64,000 bases of DNA. Source: an uncultured Actinomycetes bacterium (lineage in GTDB: Bacteria > Actinomycetota > Actinomycetes > Mycobacteriales > Nakamurellaceae). The position numbers and the translations under genes were made by a program. A model generated the notes under the pieces. That model had not been told where the DNA came from and ran no database searches. It saw only the letters and a list, made by a program, of their open reading frames with translations. Positions 53,313 through 62,144 of this stretch are shown here, one piece after another. Every line of letters starts with the position of its first letter. Within the stretch, counting starts at the first letter, position 1. The DNA is taken from assembly GCA_937926105.1 (NCBI GenBank), contig CALANS010000163.1:1-64000 (forward strand), in the 5' to 3' direction.

Positions 53313-53804
53313 GTGCCAGATCCGTCCGCGCCCGAGCAGTGGCTGCTGCTCGCCTACCGGCTTCCCCGAGTCCCCTCCACGCCGCGGTCCAGCGTGTGGC
53401 GCAAGGTCAAGCGCCTGGGCGCCGCGCAGCTGGCCGACGGCCTGGTCGCGGTTCCCGCCGACGCGCGCACCCGCGAGGCGCTGGAATGGATAGCCGACGA
53501 AGTCATCGAGGCCCGCGGCGAGGCCATGGTGTGGCTGGGCCGACCCGCCGACGCCACCGGCCTGGCCACGATCACCGCCCGGATGCGCGAGGCGATCGGC
53601 GAGGAGTACCGGGCCGTCGCCGATGAGGCGGTGGCGACCCGCGACGCGGATCCGCCGACCCGGCGACGGGTACTGGCGCGCCTCCGACGCGAGCTGCAGC
53701 GCATCGAGGCGCGGGACTTCTTCCCGCCCCCCGAGCGTGACACCGCGCGCAGCGCCGTCGAGGACCTGGCCGCCGCGCGAGCCGACACCGGCGCGCACAC
53801 ATGA
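53313..53804 (+). CDS. chrB: ChrB N-terminal (regulatory) domain protein
   Basis: 163 residues from GTG 53313. WLLLAYRLPRVPSTPRSSVW and RKVKRLGAAQLADGLVAVPA is the ChrB N-terminal winged-helix signature, followed by a helical part (TARMREAIGEEYRAVADEAV). In most bacteria this domain is fused to the ChrB C-domain; here the C-domain is the next gene, overlapping by 4 bp. It is the likely repressor acting on the repeats at 53255-53291. Confidence 0.82.
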   Translation: MPDPSAPEQWLLLAYRLPRVPSTPRSSVWRKVKRLGAAQLADGLVAVPADARTREALEWIADEVIEARGEAMVWLGRPADATGLATITARMREAIGEEYRAVADEAVATRDADPPTRRRVLARLRRELQRIEARDFFPPPERDTARSAVEDLAAARADTGAHT

Positions 53805-54241
53805 AGTGGGCCACCCGCGCCGGCGTGCATGTCGACCGGGCCGCCTGCGCCTGGCTGATCACCCGCTTCATCGACCACGACGCGCAATTCACCTTCGTCA
53901 CCGACCCGACGCAGGTGCCCGACGACGCCACCCCATTCGACATGCGCGGAGTGGCCCTCAGTCACCACCAGGACCGGTGCACCTTCGAGACCGCGCTCAT
54001 CCACTTCGACCTGACCAGCGACCCCGCGCTGGAAGAAATCGGCCACATCGTCCACGAAGCCGACCTCGGCGACGACCTGTTCGACGCCCCCGCCGCCCCC
54101 GGCCTGGACATCCTCATCCGCGGCCTATCGCTGATCAGCCCCACCGACCACCACACCCTGCAAATAACCGGCCAACTCTTCGACGGCCTCTACGAACACA
54201 CGCGCCGCCGCCTGCTGACAGGACGCCCACCCGCCGGCTAA
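53801..54241 (+). CDS. ChrB C-terminal domain protein (second copy)
   Basis: 146 residues. MKWATRAGVHVDRAACAWLI, RFIDHDAQFTFV, HHQDRCTFETALIHF and IGHIVHEADLGDDLF follow the same motifs as the paralogue at 51066, with the His/Cys/Glu positions kept (CTFE; HEAD). ATG 53801 overlaps the N-domain gene stop (ATGA), which keeps the two halves of ChrB at equal dose. Confidence 0.82.
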   Translation: MKWATRAGVHVDRAACAWLITRFIDHDAQFTFVTDPTQVPDDATPFDMRGVALSHHQDRCTFETALIHFDLTSDPALEEIGHIVHEADLGDDLFDAPAAPGLDILIRGLSLISPTDHHTLQITGQLFDGLYEHTRRRLLTGRPPAG

Positions 54242-54440
54242 CAGTGGAATATGCAGGGGGCACCGACGCTTGCCACCGTCGGTGATGGCAAACCGACCCG
54301 AGCCATCCGGCCGAGGCAGTCGACGCACCGCAGATCAGGCAACGTCCGCGGACTCGCGGCGTCTATCGTCAGGTGAGAGCCGACCAGGGTCCGTCCCGTC
54401 GGCTCTCCGCGCACTGTCCGCGACAAGGGCTGGAGGACAT

Positions 54441-55823
54441 ATGCACGCCCGTCGCCGCTTGACGGTAGTGATCATCGCCGCCGCCGTCGCCGTTGGCGTC
54501 ACGGCCTGCTCCGGCAGCGGGCCAGCGCCGGTCGTGGTCGTCACGCAGACCACTCACGTGCCCGGTGCTTCGCCGGTGACAACTCCGGCAGGGTCGGCCG
54601 GTGCATCGGTGGCACCCAACCCGCCGGACCAGTCCGATTCTCCGCCGCCCGCAGATGCCGGTGATGCGACGGCTACCGTCCCCTCCACCGGTAGTGGGTC
54701 GCCTAGCACCGCCGGGGATTCGGCAAGCAGTATCACCGGTTCGGCGAGCGCCGGCCCGAACGCGGAATCGGACGGCTTCGTGCCCACCAGGCTCAAGCCG
54801 GGCGAGAAGCCGCCGCAGTTCATCGCGGTCAGCTTCGACGGCGCGGGCTGGCATGAGAAGTGGCAGTACTGGTTCGGCATCGCCAAGAAGGTGCCGTTCC
54901 ACTTCACCGCCAACCTGACCGGGCTGTATCTACTGGACGAGGCGCACAAGAACACCTACAGAGGCCCCGGCCACGCGCGCGGTACGAGCTCGTTAGGGTC
55001 GTGGAATACCCCCGGGGAGGTCAAGCAGGAGATCCTCGACCTGAACAAGGCCCACGCCGACGGGCACGAGATTGCCACCCACTTCATGGGGCACTTCTGC
55101 TCGGACAACCCACCCGGCGCCGACGTGTGGACCACCGCCGACTGGAACTCCGACCTGGACCAGTTCTTCGACGTGTGGAAGAACTACAAGTCCATCGACC
55201 AGATACCGGGCATGCCGACCCTGGACGTGCCGGCCGACGAGGTGACCGGGGGACGCACCCCGTGCCTGGAGGGCACCCAGGAAGCGCTGTACCCGGCGTT
55301 GGTGGCGCACGGCATCGACTACGACCAGTCGTTCACCCGGCGCGGCATCGTCTGGCCCGACCAGTCACCGAAGCACAAGATCTGGAACATGGGCATGGCC
55401 GAATTCCCCATGCACGGCAGCATTCCCGGGTACGGACCGAACCACTTCCAGATCACCATGGACTACAACTTCTGGTACTCCCAGGAATTCGACCCGTCCA
55501 CCGGGCAGATGAAAGACGTGTCCGCCGCGAAGTCCAAGGCGGACTCCGAGCAGGTGCAGGCCACCTACCAGGACATGCTGGACGGCGCGCTGGCCGGCAG
55601 CCACGCCCCGCTGCTGCTGGGCAACCACTTCAACGAATGGAACAACAACGCCTACACCGAGGCGCTGGGCAACTTCCTGCTGGACAACTGCGGCAAGCCC
55701 GGCATCTACTGCGTCACCTACCGCGACGTCGTGGACTGGATGAACATGCAAGACCCCAAGGTCCTCGCCCGGCTTCAAGCCGAGCCACCGATCCTGGGGC
55801 CGCCCGGATCGTCCAACCGGTAG
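54441..55823 (+). CDS. Polysaccharide-deacetylase-like lipoprotein
   Basis: 460 residues from ATG 54441 (GGAGGA site). Signal peptide LTVVIIAAAVAVGVTAC with a T-A-C lipobox and a Ser/Pro-rich linker to about residue 115. The domain begins FIAVSFDGAGWHEKWQYWFG, where FDG stands at the TFDDG metal site of NodB-type deacetylases; HEIATHFMGHFC gives the H-x3-H pattern (H and H of the zinc site) and LLGNHFNEWNN lies near the end. This resembles a mycobacterial/actinobacterial secreted deacetylase-like family. Catalysis on a wall polysaccharide is likely but unproven. Confidence 0.78.
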   Translation: MHARRRLTVVIIAAAVAVGVTACSGSGPAPVVVVTQTTHVPGASPVTTPAGSAGASVAPNPPDQSDSPPPADAGDATATVPSTGSGSPSTAGDSASSITGSASAGPNAESDGFVPTRLKPGEKPPQFIAVSFDGAGWHEKWQYWFGIAKKVPFHFTANLTGLYLLDEAHKNTYRGPGHARGTSSLGSWNTPGEVKQEILDLNKAHADGHEIATHFMGHFCSDNPPGADVWTTADWNSDLDQFFDVWKNYKSIDQIPGMPTLDVPADEVTGGRTPCLEGTQEALYPALVAHGIDYDQSFTRRGIVWPDQSPKHKIWNMGMAEFPMHGSIPGYGPNHFQITMDYNFWYSQEFDPSTGQMKDVSAAKSKADSEQVQATYQDMLDGALAGSHAPLLLGNHFNEWNNNAYTEALGNFLLDNCGKPGIYCVTYRDVVDWMNMQDPKVLARLQAEPPILGPPGSSNR

Positions 55824-55920
55824 GCACGGTGCGCGCAACAGCGCACGCCCGATGGTCCGAACAGCGCCGCCGGCCGGCCGTGTCGATTGAATGCCGGTAC
55901 CGCCGGCGCCGATCGGCCGG

Positions 55921-56239
55921 TCAGCCTGCCCGGGCGGGGGCGCCGCGCTTGCCCAGACGGAGATTCTCGGTGTGCTGGACGGGCTGGTCGGGCAGTTCGG
56001 CGACATGGTCGTCGTACAGGCTGTAGGTGATACTGCGGCCGTGTCGATCCCCGTAGACCAGGCCGGGGTGTCGCAGCACCCGGAGTTGATGCGACACCGC
56101 GGATCGCGTCATTTCGGTAGCCGCCACCAGCTCGCCGACCGCGGCCGGACCGTGCCGCGGCCGGCCCGGGATCAGCAGCCGGCTGGGCGTGGCCAGCGCC
56201 TGCAGCGTCTCGGCGACCGTCCTGGCGGCCGGATCAATA
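55921..56239 (-). pseudogene. NmtR-like ArsR metal sensor, 5'-truncated and mutated
   Basis: The minus strand reads TVAETLQALATPSRLLI, then AATEMTRSAVSHQLRVLRHP, GDRHGRSITYSLYDDHVAEL and QHTENLRLG, close to mycobacterial NmtR (Ni/Co). Conserved helix leucines are replaced by proline at LLI-P-GR, LRH-P-GL and AEL-P-DQ, and a further P stands in DQ-P-VQ; one of the C-terminal metal histidines is Asn (HTEN). Codons upstream of about 56239 belong to P-type ATPase sequence on the other strand and there is no in-frame start at the natural N-terminus. I call it a decayed gene. Confidence 0.6.
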
Positions 56240-56790
56240 CGACGGAGCCATCCTTCTCGCCGACACCATCCGCGATACCGCCCACCCAGTCGTGACCGGA
56301 CTGCACCAGCTCGGGCTGCGGACAATGATGACCACCGGCGATCAGGAGATCACCGCCCGCGCGGTGGCCGACCGGCTGGGCATCGACGACGTGCGGGCCG
56401 GCCTGCTACCAGGGGCAGAAGCTGGCCGCGACCAACATCCGAACGCGCAGCCGCCCACCGGCTGGCCATGGTCGGTGACGGAATCAACCAGGCACCCGCC
56501 CTGGCGCGGCGCCGACGTCGGCATCGCCATGGGCTCCGGCACCGACATCGCCCAGGAAACCGACGACGTCGTGCTGATCAGCTCCGACCTGGGCGACCTG
56601 GTCCGCACCGTGCAGGTCGCCCGCCGCGCCCGGCCAACTTCGCCGGCACCATCGCCGTCGACCTGGCCGCCCTCGGGATCCTCGGCCCCGTACTCGCCGC
56701 GGTCGTGCACGTCGGCAGCGCATCCGCCTTCATCGTCAACTCCGCCCGGCTCATACACAGCCGCGCCACCACCCGGCGCGCACCGAGACC
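56232..56790 (+). pseudogene. P-type metal ATPase, C-terminal remnant with frameshifts
   Basis: Reading across frames: GAILLADTIRDT, LHQLGLRTMMTTGDQEITAR and LGIDDVRAGLLPGA in one frame; LAMVGDGINQAPAL in a second; VGIAMGSGTDIAQETDDVVL and LISSDLGDLVRTVQVARRAR back in the first; NFAGTIAVDLAALGILGPVL and VGSASAFIVNSARLI in another. This is the P/hinge domain and last helices of a heavy-metal ATPase, missing the DKTGT half. It is a close paralogue of the intact gene at 62383-64000, in inverted orientation. Confidence 0.8.
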
Positions 56791-57030
56791 AGGCCAACCG
56801 ATCGACACCACTGAGAACCTCGTCGCCTATCGGTCGATTCAGTGGCCGGCGGTGACAATGCGCAGCCGGGCACGAGCGCAGGCAGGCGATGAGTTCATGT
56901 GTGGACGAGTGCACGTGACGCGGAGGTCACATGGTCCCGGTGGTCATGCCCGCGGTGACCTGCGATGCTATGCGGATGACCGGACAGCACGCCGCCGCGT
57001 TGCGGGCCTCGCGCGGACTGATCCGAGCAT

Positions 57031-57590
57031 ATGCCGCCGGAGATGCTCAGGGTCACCACCAGATCGCTCGGCGCCACGGCGGCCGGGCTGCCCGGCCGGC
57101 TGGTGCAACCGCTGCGGCCTTCTGGCGGCCCGATGCTGGTGGCCGGCGCCAGCCCGCTTCGCCCGGGGCCCCGGCCGCTACTGCCCGCTCTCGCCGGGCG
57201 TGCGGTTTCCATCACCTGGCCCCGGCTTGATCGCGCCGCCCAGGACGTGCGGTCGGTGATCGAGTGCTACCCAGGCGGGGCCGTGCTGGCGTGCCTTCCG
57301 GCGGGCGGTTTGCTGCATCTGGCCGCGCATGCTCATCATGAGCCGGACAGCCCGCTGTCCGTTTCGGCGGTGCTCGCCGGCGGGCCGCCGTTCGCCTTAC
57401 GACATCGCGACGAACCGTACCCTGACGGATCTGTCGTGATGTCCAGTTGCGACGTGGCCCGCAACGCGATCCGCGCCGGACGGGAACCGCTGGGCTGGCG
57501 GCTGCCCTGCCGCGCTGTGGGGTGCGCACGGTGGTGGCCGCGGTCTCGCCGGTGCCCGATCGGGCGGCCGGCGGTGGAGCGCTAGATGCT
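57031..57590 (+). pseudogene. CHAT-domain protease fragment, frameshifted
   Basis: The frame contains RAVSITWPRLDRAAQDVRSV, the His motif LLHLAAHAHHEPDSPLSVSA and the Cys motif VVMSSCDVARNA, the caspase-like catalytic pair of CHAT domains. The sequence then shifts frame near 57500: LAAALPRCGVRTVVAAVSPV, the expected next strand, is in another frame. Only the C-terminal CHAT part exists (CHAT proteins usually carry long TPR arms), and the next gene's ATG lies at 57586. So this is a remnant. Confidence 0.6.
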
Positions 57591-59025
57591 GGCATGGATT
57601 CTGCTGGCCGTCGGGCTGGTGCTGATCGTGCTCACCGCGATCTACGTCGCGGCGGAGTTCTCGCTGGTCACGGTGGACCGTGCGGCCGTGGACCGGGCCG
57701 TCGCCGAGGGCAGCGGCCGCGCCAGGGCGGTGCGGGCGGGGTTGCGTCGGCTGTCCACCGAGCTCTCCGGGGCGCAGGTCGGCATCACCGTCACCACCCT
57801 TGCCCTGGGCTACGTGATGGAACCATCGTTGGCCGTGCTGCTCACCGGACCGCTGACCGCCACCGGGATGTCCGAGGTCGCTGCCGCGTCGACGGCCGTC
57901 ACCGTCTCGCTGATCCTGGCCACCGTGCTGTCCATGGTGTTCGGCGAGCTGGTGCCCAAGAACATCGCCATCGCCCGCCCGTTGGCCACCGCCGGCGTGG
58001 TGATCGGGCCGCAGCGCATCACCACGACGCTGTCCCGCCCGCTGATCTGGGCGCTCAACGGCACCGCCAACGGCGTGCTGCGGCTGCTCGGCATCGCCCC
58101 GCAGGAGGAGCTGCGGTCCACCCGGTCGGCGCAGGAGCTGTTCTCGCTGGTCCGCCGCTCCGGGGCGCAGGGCACCCTGGAGCAGCGCACCGCGCGGCTG
58201 CTGGCGCAGTCCATCGCGTTCTCCGGCAAGACCGCGGACGACGTGCTCACCCCTCGGGTGGACGTGGTGTTTGTGCGCGCCGACGACCCGGCCGGCGCGG
58301 TGATCGATGCCGCCCTGGCATCCGGTTACTCCCGGTTCCCGGTGATCGGCCAGGACGCGGACGACGTGGTCGGCCTGGTGCACCTCAAGCGAGTGGTGAC
58401 GGTGCCGCCGGACCAACGGGCCGACCTGCTGGTGCGGGCGCTGATGGTGCCCGCCCCGGTGGTGCCCGGCTCTCTGCCGCTGGACGACATCCTCGAGCTG
58501 CTGCGCGGCCGGGGGTTGCAGATGGCCGTTGTGGTCGACGAGTACGGCGGCACGGCCGGCATCGTCACCCTGGAGGACGTCGTCGAGGAACTGGTGGGGG
58601 AGATCGCCGACGAGCACGACACCGGTGCCGGCCGCGCGGAGCGGCTGCCCGACGGCAGCTGGCTGGTGCCCGGACAGCTGCGGCCCGACGAGATCGCCGA
58701 CATCACCGGGCTACAGCTGCCCGAGTCCAGCGACTACGAAACCGTGGCCGGCCTGCTGATCGACCGGCTGAACCGACTCCCCAACGCCGGTGAGGGGGCC
58801 GCGGTGCCGGCCCTGCTGGCCGCGGACGCCGCGCTCGGCGCGCTGCCCGGGGACGAACCGATGGGAGCGGACCCGGAGTCCGATCTGGCCCGGCCGGTGA
58901 TGGCGCGGTTGACGGCGCACCGGCTGGACGGCCGGCGGGTGGCCGTGGTGCGGCTGTCGTCGGTGCGGCCCGGGGCGGACCCGGAACGGGACGACCAGAA
59001 TCCAGGCATCGGGCGGCTGCGGTGA
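57586..59025 (+). CDS. CNNM/CorC-type transporter with CBS domains (hemolysin family), first copy
   Basis: 479 residues. DUF21/CNNM membrane domain (helix 2-22; AAEFSLVTVDRAAVDRAV; VFGELVPKNIAIARP with the conserved G-E-x-x-P-K), two CBS domains (about 215-330; DVLTPRVDVVFV, SGYSRFPVIGQD, VVVDEYGGTAGIVTLEDVVE) and a C-terminal CorC_HlyC domain (LPDGSWLVPGQLRPDEIADI). Family members move Mg2+ and related divalent cations; the old hemolysin name is misleading. Confidence 0.9.
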   Translation: MLAWILLAVGLVLIVLTAIYVAAEFSLVTVDRAAVDRAVAEGSGRARAVRAGLRRLSTELSGAQVGITVTTLALGYVMEPSLAVLLTGPLTATGMSEVAAASTAVTVSLILATVLSMVFGELVPKNIAIARPLATAGVVIGPQRITTTLSRPLIWALNGTANGVLRLLGIAPQEELRSTRSAQELFSLVRRSGAQGTLEQRTARLLAQSIAFSGKTADDVLTPRVDVVFVRADDPAGAVIDAALASGYSRFPVIGQDADDVVGLVHLKRVVTVPPDQRADLLVRALMVPAPVVPGSLPLDDILELLRGRGLQMAVVVDEYGGTAGIVTLEDVVEELVGEIADEHDTGAGRAERLPDGSWLVPGQLRPDEIADITGLQLPESSDYETVAGLLIDRLNRLPNAGEGAAVPALLAADAALGALPGDEPMGADPESDLARPVMARLTAHRLDGRRVAVVRLSSVRPGADPERDDQNPGIGRLR

Positions 59026-60101
59026 GCTGGCTGATGCTGCTTATTGTGCTGGTATTGCTGGCGGCGTCCGCCCTGTTCGTCGCCGCCGAGTTCTCGCTGA
59101 TCGCCGCCCGTCGCACGCAGGTCGAGCCGCTGGCCGTGACCAGCGCACGAGCCCGATCGACGCTGGCCGCCATGGAAGACGTGTCGGTGATGATGGCCAC
59201 CGCCCAGCTTGGCATCACCGCCTGCGGCGTGCTGCTCGGCGCGGTGGGGGAGCCCGCGGTCGCGCACCTGCTGGAACCCGCCTTCGCGGGTGCCGGGCTG
59301 CCCACCGGCGCCGTCGAACCGGTCGCGCTGGTGATCGCGCTGCTGCTGGTGGTGTCCGCGCACGTGGCGTTCGGCGAGATGGTGCCCAAGAACATCGCGC
59401 TGGCCGGACCGGAGCGAGTCGCGGTGGCGCTGGCCCCCGGCCTGCGCGCGCTCGCCCGCGCCTTGGGCCCCATCGTGCGCGGACTGAACCACCTGGCCAA
59501 CGGCATGGTGCGGCTGGCCGGCATGCAGCCCAGCGACGAGGTGGCCTCCACGTTCACCCGCGAGGAGGTGGCCGCGCTGGTGGCGCAGTCGGCGCGCGAG
59601 GGCCTGCTGGACCCAGAGGACGAGCAGCTGATCGGCTCCGCGCTGAACTTCGAGACCGGCACCGTGTCCGACGTACTGGTGCCAGACGGGGAGCTGGTGA
59701 CGGTCGGGCCGGACCCCACCGCCGCCGAGGTGGAACGGGCCTGCGCCCGTTCCGGCTTCTCCCGGTTCCCGGTGCTCGGCCGACCCGGCAGTGCGGAAGA
59801 ACCCGGCGACTTCGTGGGCTTCGTGCACGTGCGGGACGCGCTGCGGAGCGCCCCCGATCGGCGGAAGGGCCCGCTTCCGGCCTCGGCGATCCGGGCGCTT
59901 CCCGTCACCGCCCCGTCCACCCCGCTCCGCACCGCGCTGGACCTGATGCGCGCCCGCCGGGTCCACATGGCCAGGGTGCGAGGCGCCGGCGGGTCGGCGG
60001 GGGTGCTGATGCTGCAGGACGTGATCGAGGCACTGGTCGGTGACGTCGTTGACGCCACCCGGCGCACGCCCGGACGGCCGGAACGCGGCCCGGCCGGATA
60101 G
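59022..60101 (+). CDS. CNNM/CorC-type transporter with CBS domains, second copy
   Basis: 359 residues from GTG 59022, overlapping the first copy by 4 bp. Same CNNM domain (AAEFSLIAARRTQVEPLAV; FGEMVPKNIALAGPERVAVA) and CBS pair (VSDVLVPDGELVTVG; SGFSRFPVLGRP; GVLMLQDVIEALVGDVVDAT) but no CorC_HlyC domain, so it is shorter. The tandem of a long and a short CNNM gene is common in actinobacteria and suggests a hetero-dimer. Confidence 0.9.
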   Translation: MSWLMLLIVLVLLAASALFVAAEFSLIAARRTQVEPLAVTSARARSTLAAMEDVSVMMATAQLGITACGVLLGAVGEPAVAHLLEPAFAGAGLPTGAVEPVALVIALLLVVSAHVAFGEMVPKNIALAGPERVAVALAPGLRALARALGPIVRGLNHLANGMVRLAGMQPSDEVASTFTREEVAALVAQSAREGLLDPEDEQLIGSALNFETGTVSDVLVPDGELVTVGPDPTAAEVERACARSGFSRFPVLGRPGSAEEPGDFVGFVHVRDALRSAPDRRKGPLPASAIRALPVTAPSTPLRTALDLMRARRVHMARVRGAGGSAGVLMLQDVIEALVGDVVDATRRTPGRPERGPAG

Positions 60102-60627
60102 TCCGCACCCGACCAGGGACCACGAGAACAGCCCGCGGGCCGGCAACGGCGCCGCTGTGTCCGTGTCTTTAGGTGCCATGTCGGTGCCACTTCATGCCGG
60201 CCGGCGTCCCGGCCGTCACGTTGATTCTGACCCAGCATCGCGGCCGCGGTGATGCAGTGCCTGGCCGGCTGGCCACGGCCAGCCGACTAACCGCCGACCC
60301 GCTACGCCGAGCCGGCGGTTAGGACAACGAGCACCGCGCCGCCGAACGGCTGCAACGCAGCCTGTTGCCGCAGCCGACACAGCCCACCGGGGATAGCGGT
60401 CGCCATCGGCTACCCGCCGGCCGGCGATCGGGTCGACGTCGGCGGCGACCGGACGGTCTGCCCAAGTAACAGACGCAAGCCGCAAGCGGTAACACCTCAC
60501 GGAGACTCACGCTCGTGCTGATCGCCCTCCGCGTCGCGGGCGGCGTTTGTGCTGTGGGAATGGCGCTTTCGTGGTCGTGTTGCTATTGATGGGCTATCCG
60601 GGCGCCACGATGTGTAATAATCTGCGC
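60102..60627. other. Intergenic region with two strong hairpins
   Basis: No gene is supported. CGGCTGGCC (60266-60274) pairs with GGCCAGCCG (60277-60285), and CTAACCGCCG (60287-60296) pairs with CGGCGGTTAG (60313-60322). They follow the CNNM operon and could terminate it. Directly before the ArsR start, TAATAAT at 60615-60621 is a probable -10 box. Confidence 0.5.
60266..60322. terminator. Tandem hairpins after the CNNM operon
   Basis: Two adjacent perfect inverted repeats, 9-bp stem with a 2-nt loop and 10-bp stem with a 16-nt loop, about 165 bp after the last stop. No T-run follows. Terminator is the most likely role. Confidence 0.45.
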
Positions 60628-60996
60628 ATGAATGCAGGAAGACGGGCTGTAGACGTCGCTGGCTCCGACTCGTCGTTGGTGAATCTTGCGGTCGGGGTGT
60701 TCTCGATGCTCGCCGACGCAACGCGGGTGCGGATCATCCTGGCGCTGCGCGGCGGGGAGCTCGCGGTGAATCAACTGGCGGGGGTGGTGGCGAAGTCGCC
60801 GGCTGCGGTGTCGCAGCATCTGGCGAAGCTGCGTTCGGCGCGGATCGTCACAGCCCGGCCGGACGGCACGTGGATGTTCTATCGGCTGGTCGATGAGCAT
60901 GCTGCCGCGCTGCTGGCCGAGACGCTGTTGCAGATCGAGCACACCCTGGACGCACCGCCGCATCATCATCGCCGGCCGACTCGGGCAGGTCGGTGA
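60628..60996 (+). CDS. ArsR/SmtB metal sensor (second KmtR-like)
   Basis: 122 residues from ATG 60628. LVNLAVGVFSMLADATRVRI, ELAVNQLAGVVAKSPAAVSQ, LAKLRSARIVTARPDGTWMF and a last helix LLAETLLQIEHTLDAPPHHH with terminal histidines: a paralogue of the sensor at 47335. The ATG begins 6 bp after a TAATAAT box and has no ribosome binding site, so a leaderless transcript is likely. It overlaps the EamA transporter by 4 bp and probably controls it. Confidence 0.82.
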   Translation: MNAGRRAVDVAGSDSSLVNLAVGVFSMLADATRVRIILALRGGELAVNQLAGVVAKSPAAVSQHLAKLRSARIVTARPDGTWMFYRLVDEHAAALLAETLLQIEHTLDAPPHHHRRPTRAGR

Positions 60997-62144
60997 TGCG
61001 GACATTGCTGGCCGCGCTGCGCAATCGGGGTGTTCAGGCCGCGCTGGCCTCGGCGCTGTTGTTCGGCGCTGGCACCCCGCTGGCCAAGCTGCTGCTCGCC
61101 GAGGATGTCAGCCCGTGGCTGCTGGCGGGGTTGCTGTATTGCGGATCCGGTGTCGGTCTGGGCGTGTATCGGCTGGTCCGGCGGACCGGCCGGGTACGGA
61201 TAGCGCGCAGCGAACTGCCGTGGCTGGTCGGCGCAGTGTTCTTCGGCGGAGTGGCCGGGCCCCTCCTGCTGATGCTGGGATTGGCGAACATGCCGGCCAC
61301 CGGGGCGTCGCTGCTTTTGAACGCGGAGGGCGTGTTCACCGCGGTGCTGGCGTGGGTGGTGTTCAGGGAAAACGTCGACCGGCGCATCGCGATAGGAATG
61401 GTGGCGATCGTGGCCGGCGCCGCCGTGCTAAGTGTGCCGTCCGGGGCCAACTTCGGTAGCCCGTGGCCCGCGCTGGCGATCCTGGCGGCCTGCCTGTGTT
61501 GGGGGCTGGATAACAACCTGACCCGCAAGGTGGCGCTGACCGACGCGACGTGGCTGGCGGCGATCAAGGGCGGCGTGGCCGGACCGGTCAACCTGGCCCT
61601 AGCATTCGCGGTCGGCGCGCGACTGCCCGCCGCGGGAAACGTCGCGGCAGCGGCAGCGATCGGCCTGGTCGCCTACGGAATCAGCCTGGTGCTGTTCATC
61701 ATCGCGATGGCGCACGTCGGCACCGCGCGCACCGGCGCCTACTACTCGGTTGCGCCGTTTTTCGGGACCGTGCTCGCGCTCGCCTTGGGCGAGCCGCTGA
61801 CCTGGCCCGTCGCCGTCGCCGCGGCGCTCATGGCCGTCGGGGTGTGGCTGCACCTGACGGAGGTCCACGATCATGTGCACACCCACGAGCCGATCACGCA
61901 CGAACATTGGCATGTGCATGACGAGCACCACCAGCACCACCACGAACCGGGTCAGGAGGTGCCGGCCGGCGCGCGGCACAAGCATGTGCACACGCACGAG
62001 CCGATCACGCACTCGCACCCGCACTACCCCGATGCGCATCACCGCCACCGGCACGGCGCGCGGCGTGAATCACCCGACGGTGGTGAACAGAGCGGCGGCG
62101 AAGGCGATGTACAAGCCGCCGGCGACGATCAGGCGGGGCGGTGA
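60993..62144 (+). CDS. EamA/DMT transporter with His-rich C-terminal tail
   Basis: 383 residues. Ten helices in two EamA repeats (ALASALLFGAGTPLAKLLL; GPLLLMLGLANMPATGASLL; AILAACLCWGLDNNLTRKVA; RTGAYYSVAPFFGTVLALAL). After residue about 285 the tail is almost all His with acidic residues (HVHTHEPITHEHWHVHDEHH) and the HVHTHEPITH unit is repeated. The tail should bind metal in the cytoplasm. With the ArsR sensor in front (GTG 60993 overlaps its stop) this is most likely a metal-responsive exporter. Confidence 0.85.
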   Translation: MMRTLLAALRNRGVQAALASALLFGAGTPLAKLLLAEDVSPWLLAGLLYCGSGVGLGVYRLVRRTGRVRIARSELPWLVGAVFFGGVAGPLLLMLGLANMPATGASLLLNAEGVFTAVLAWVVFRENVDRRIAIGMVAIVAGAAVLSVPSGANFGSPWPALAILAACLCWGLDNNLTRKVALTDATWLAAIKGGVAGPVNLALAFAVGARLPAAGNVAAAAAIGLVAYGISLVLFIIAMAHVGTARTGAYYSVAPFFGTVLALALGEPLTWPVAVAAALMAVGVWLHLTEVHDHVHTHEPITHEHWHVHDEHHQHHHEPGQEVPAGARHKHVHTHEPITHSHPHYPDAHHRHRHGARRESPDGGEQSGGEGDVQAAGDDQAGR

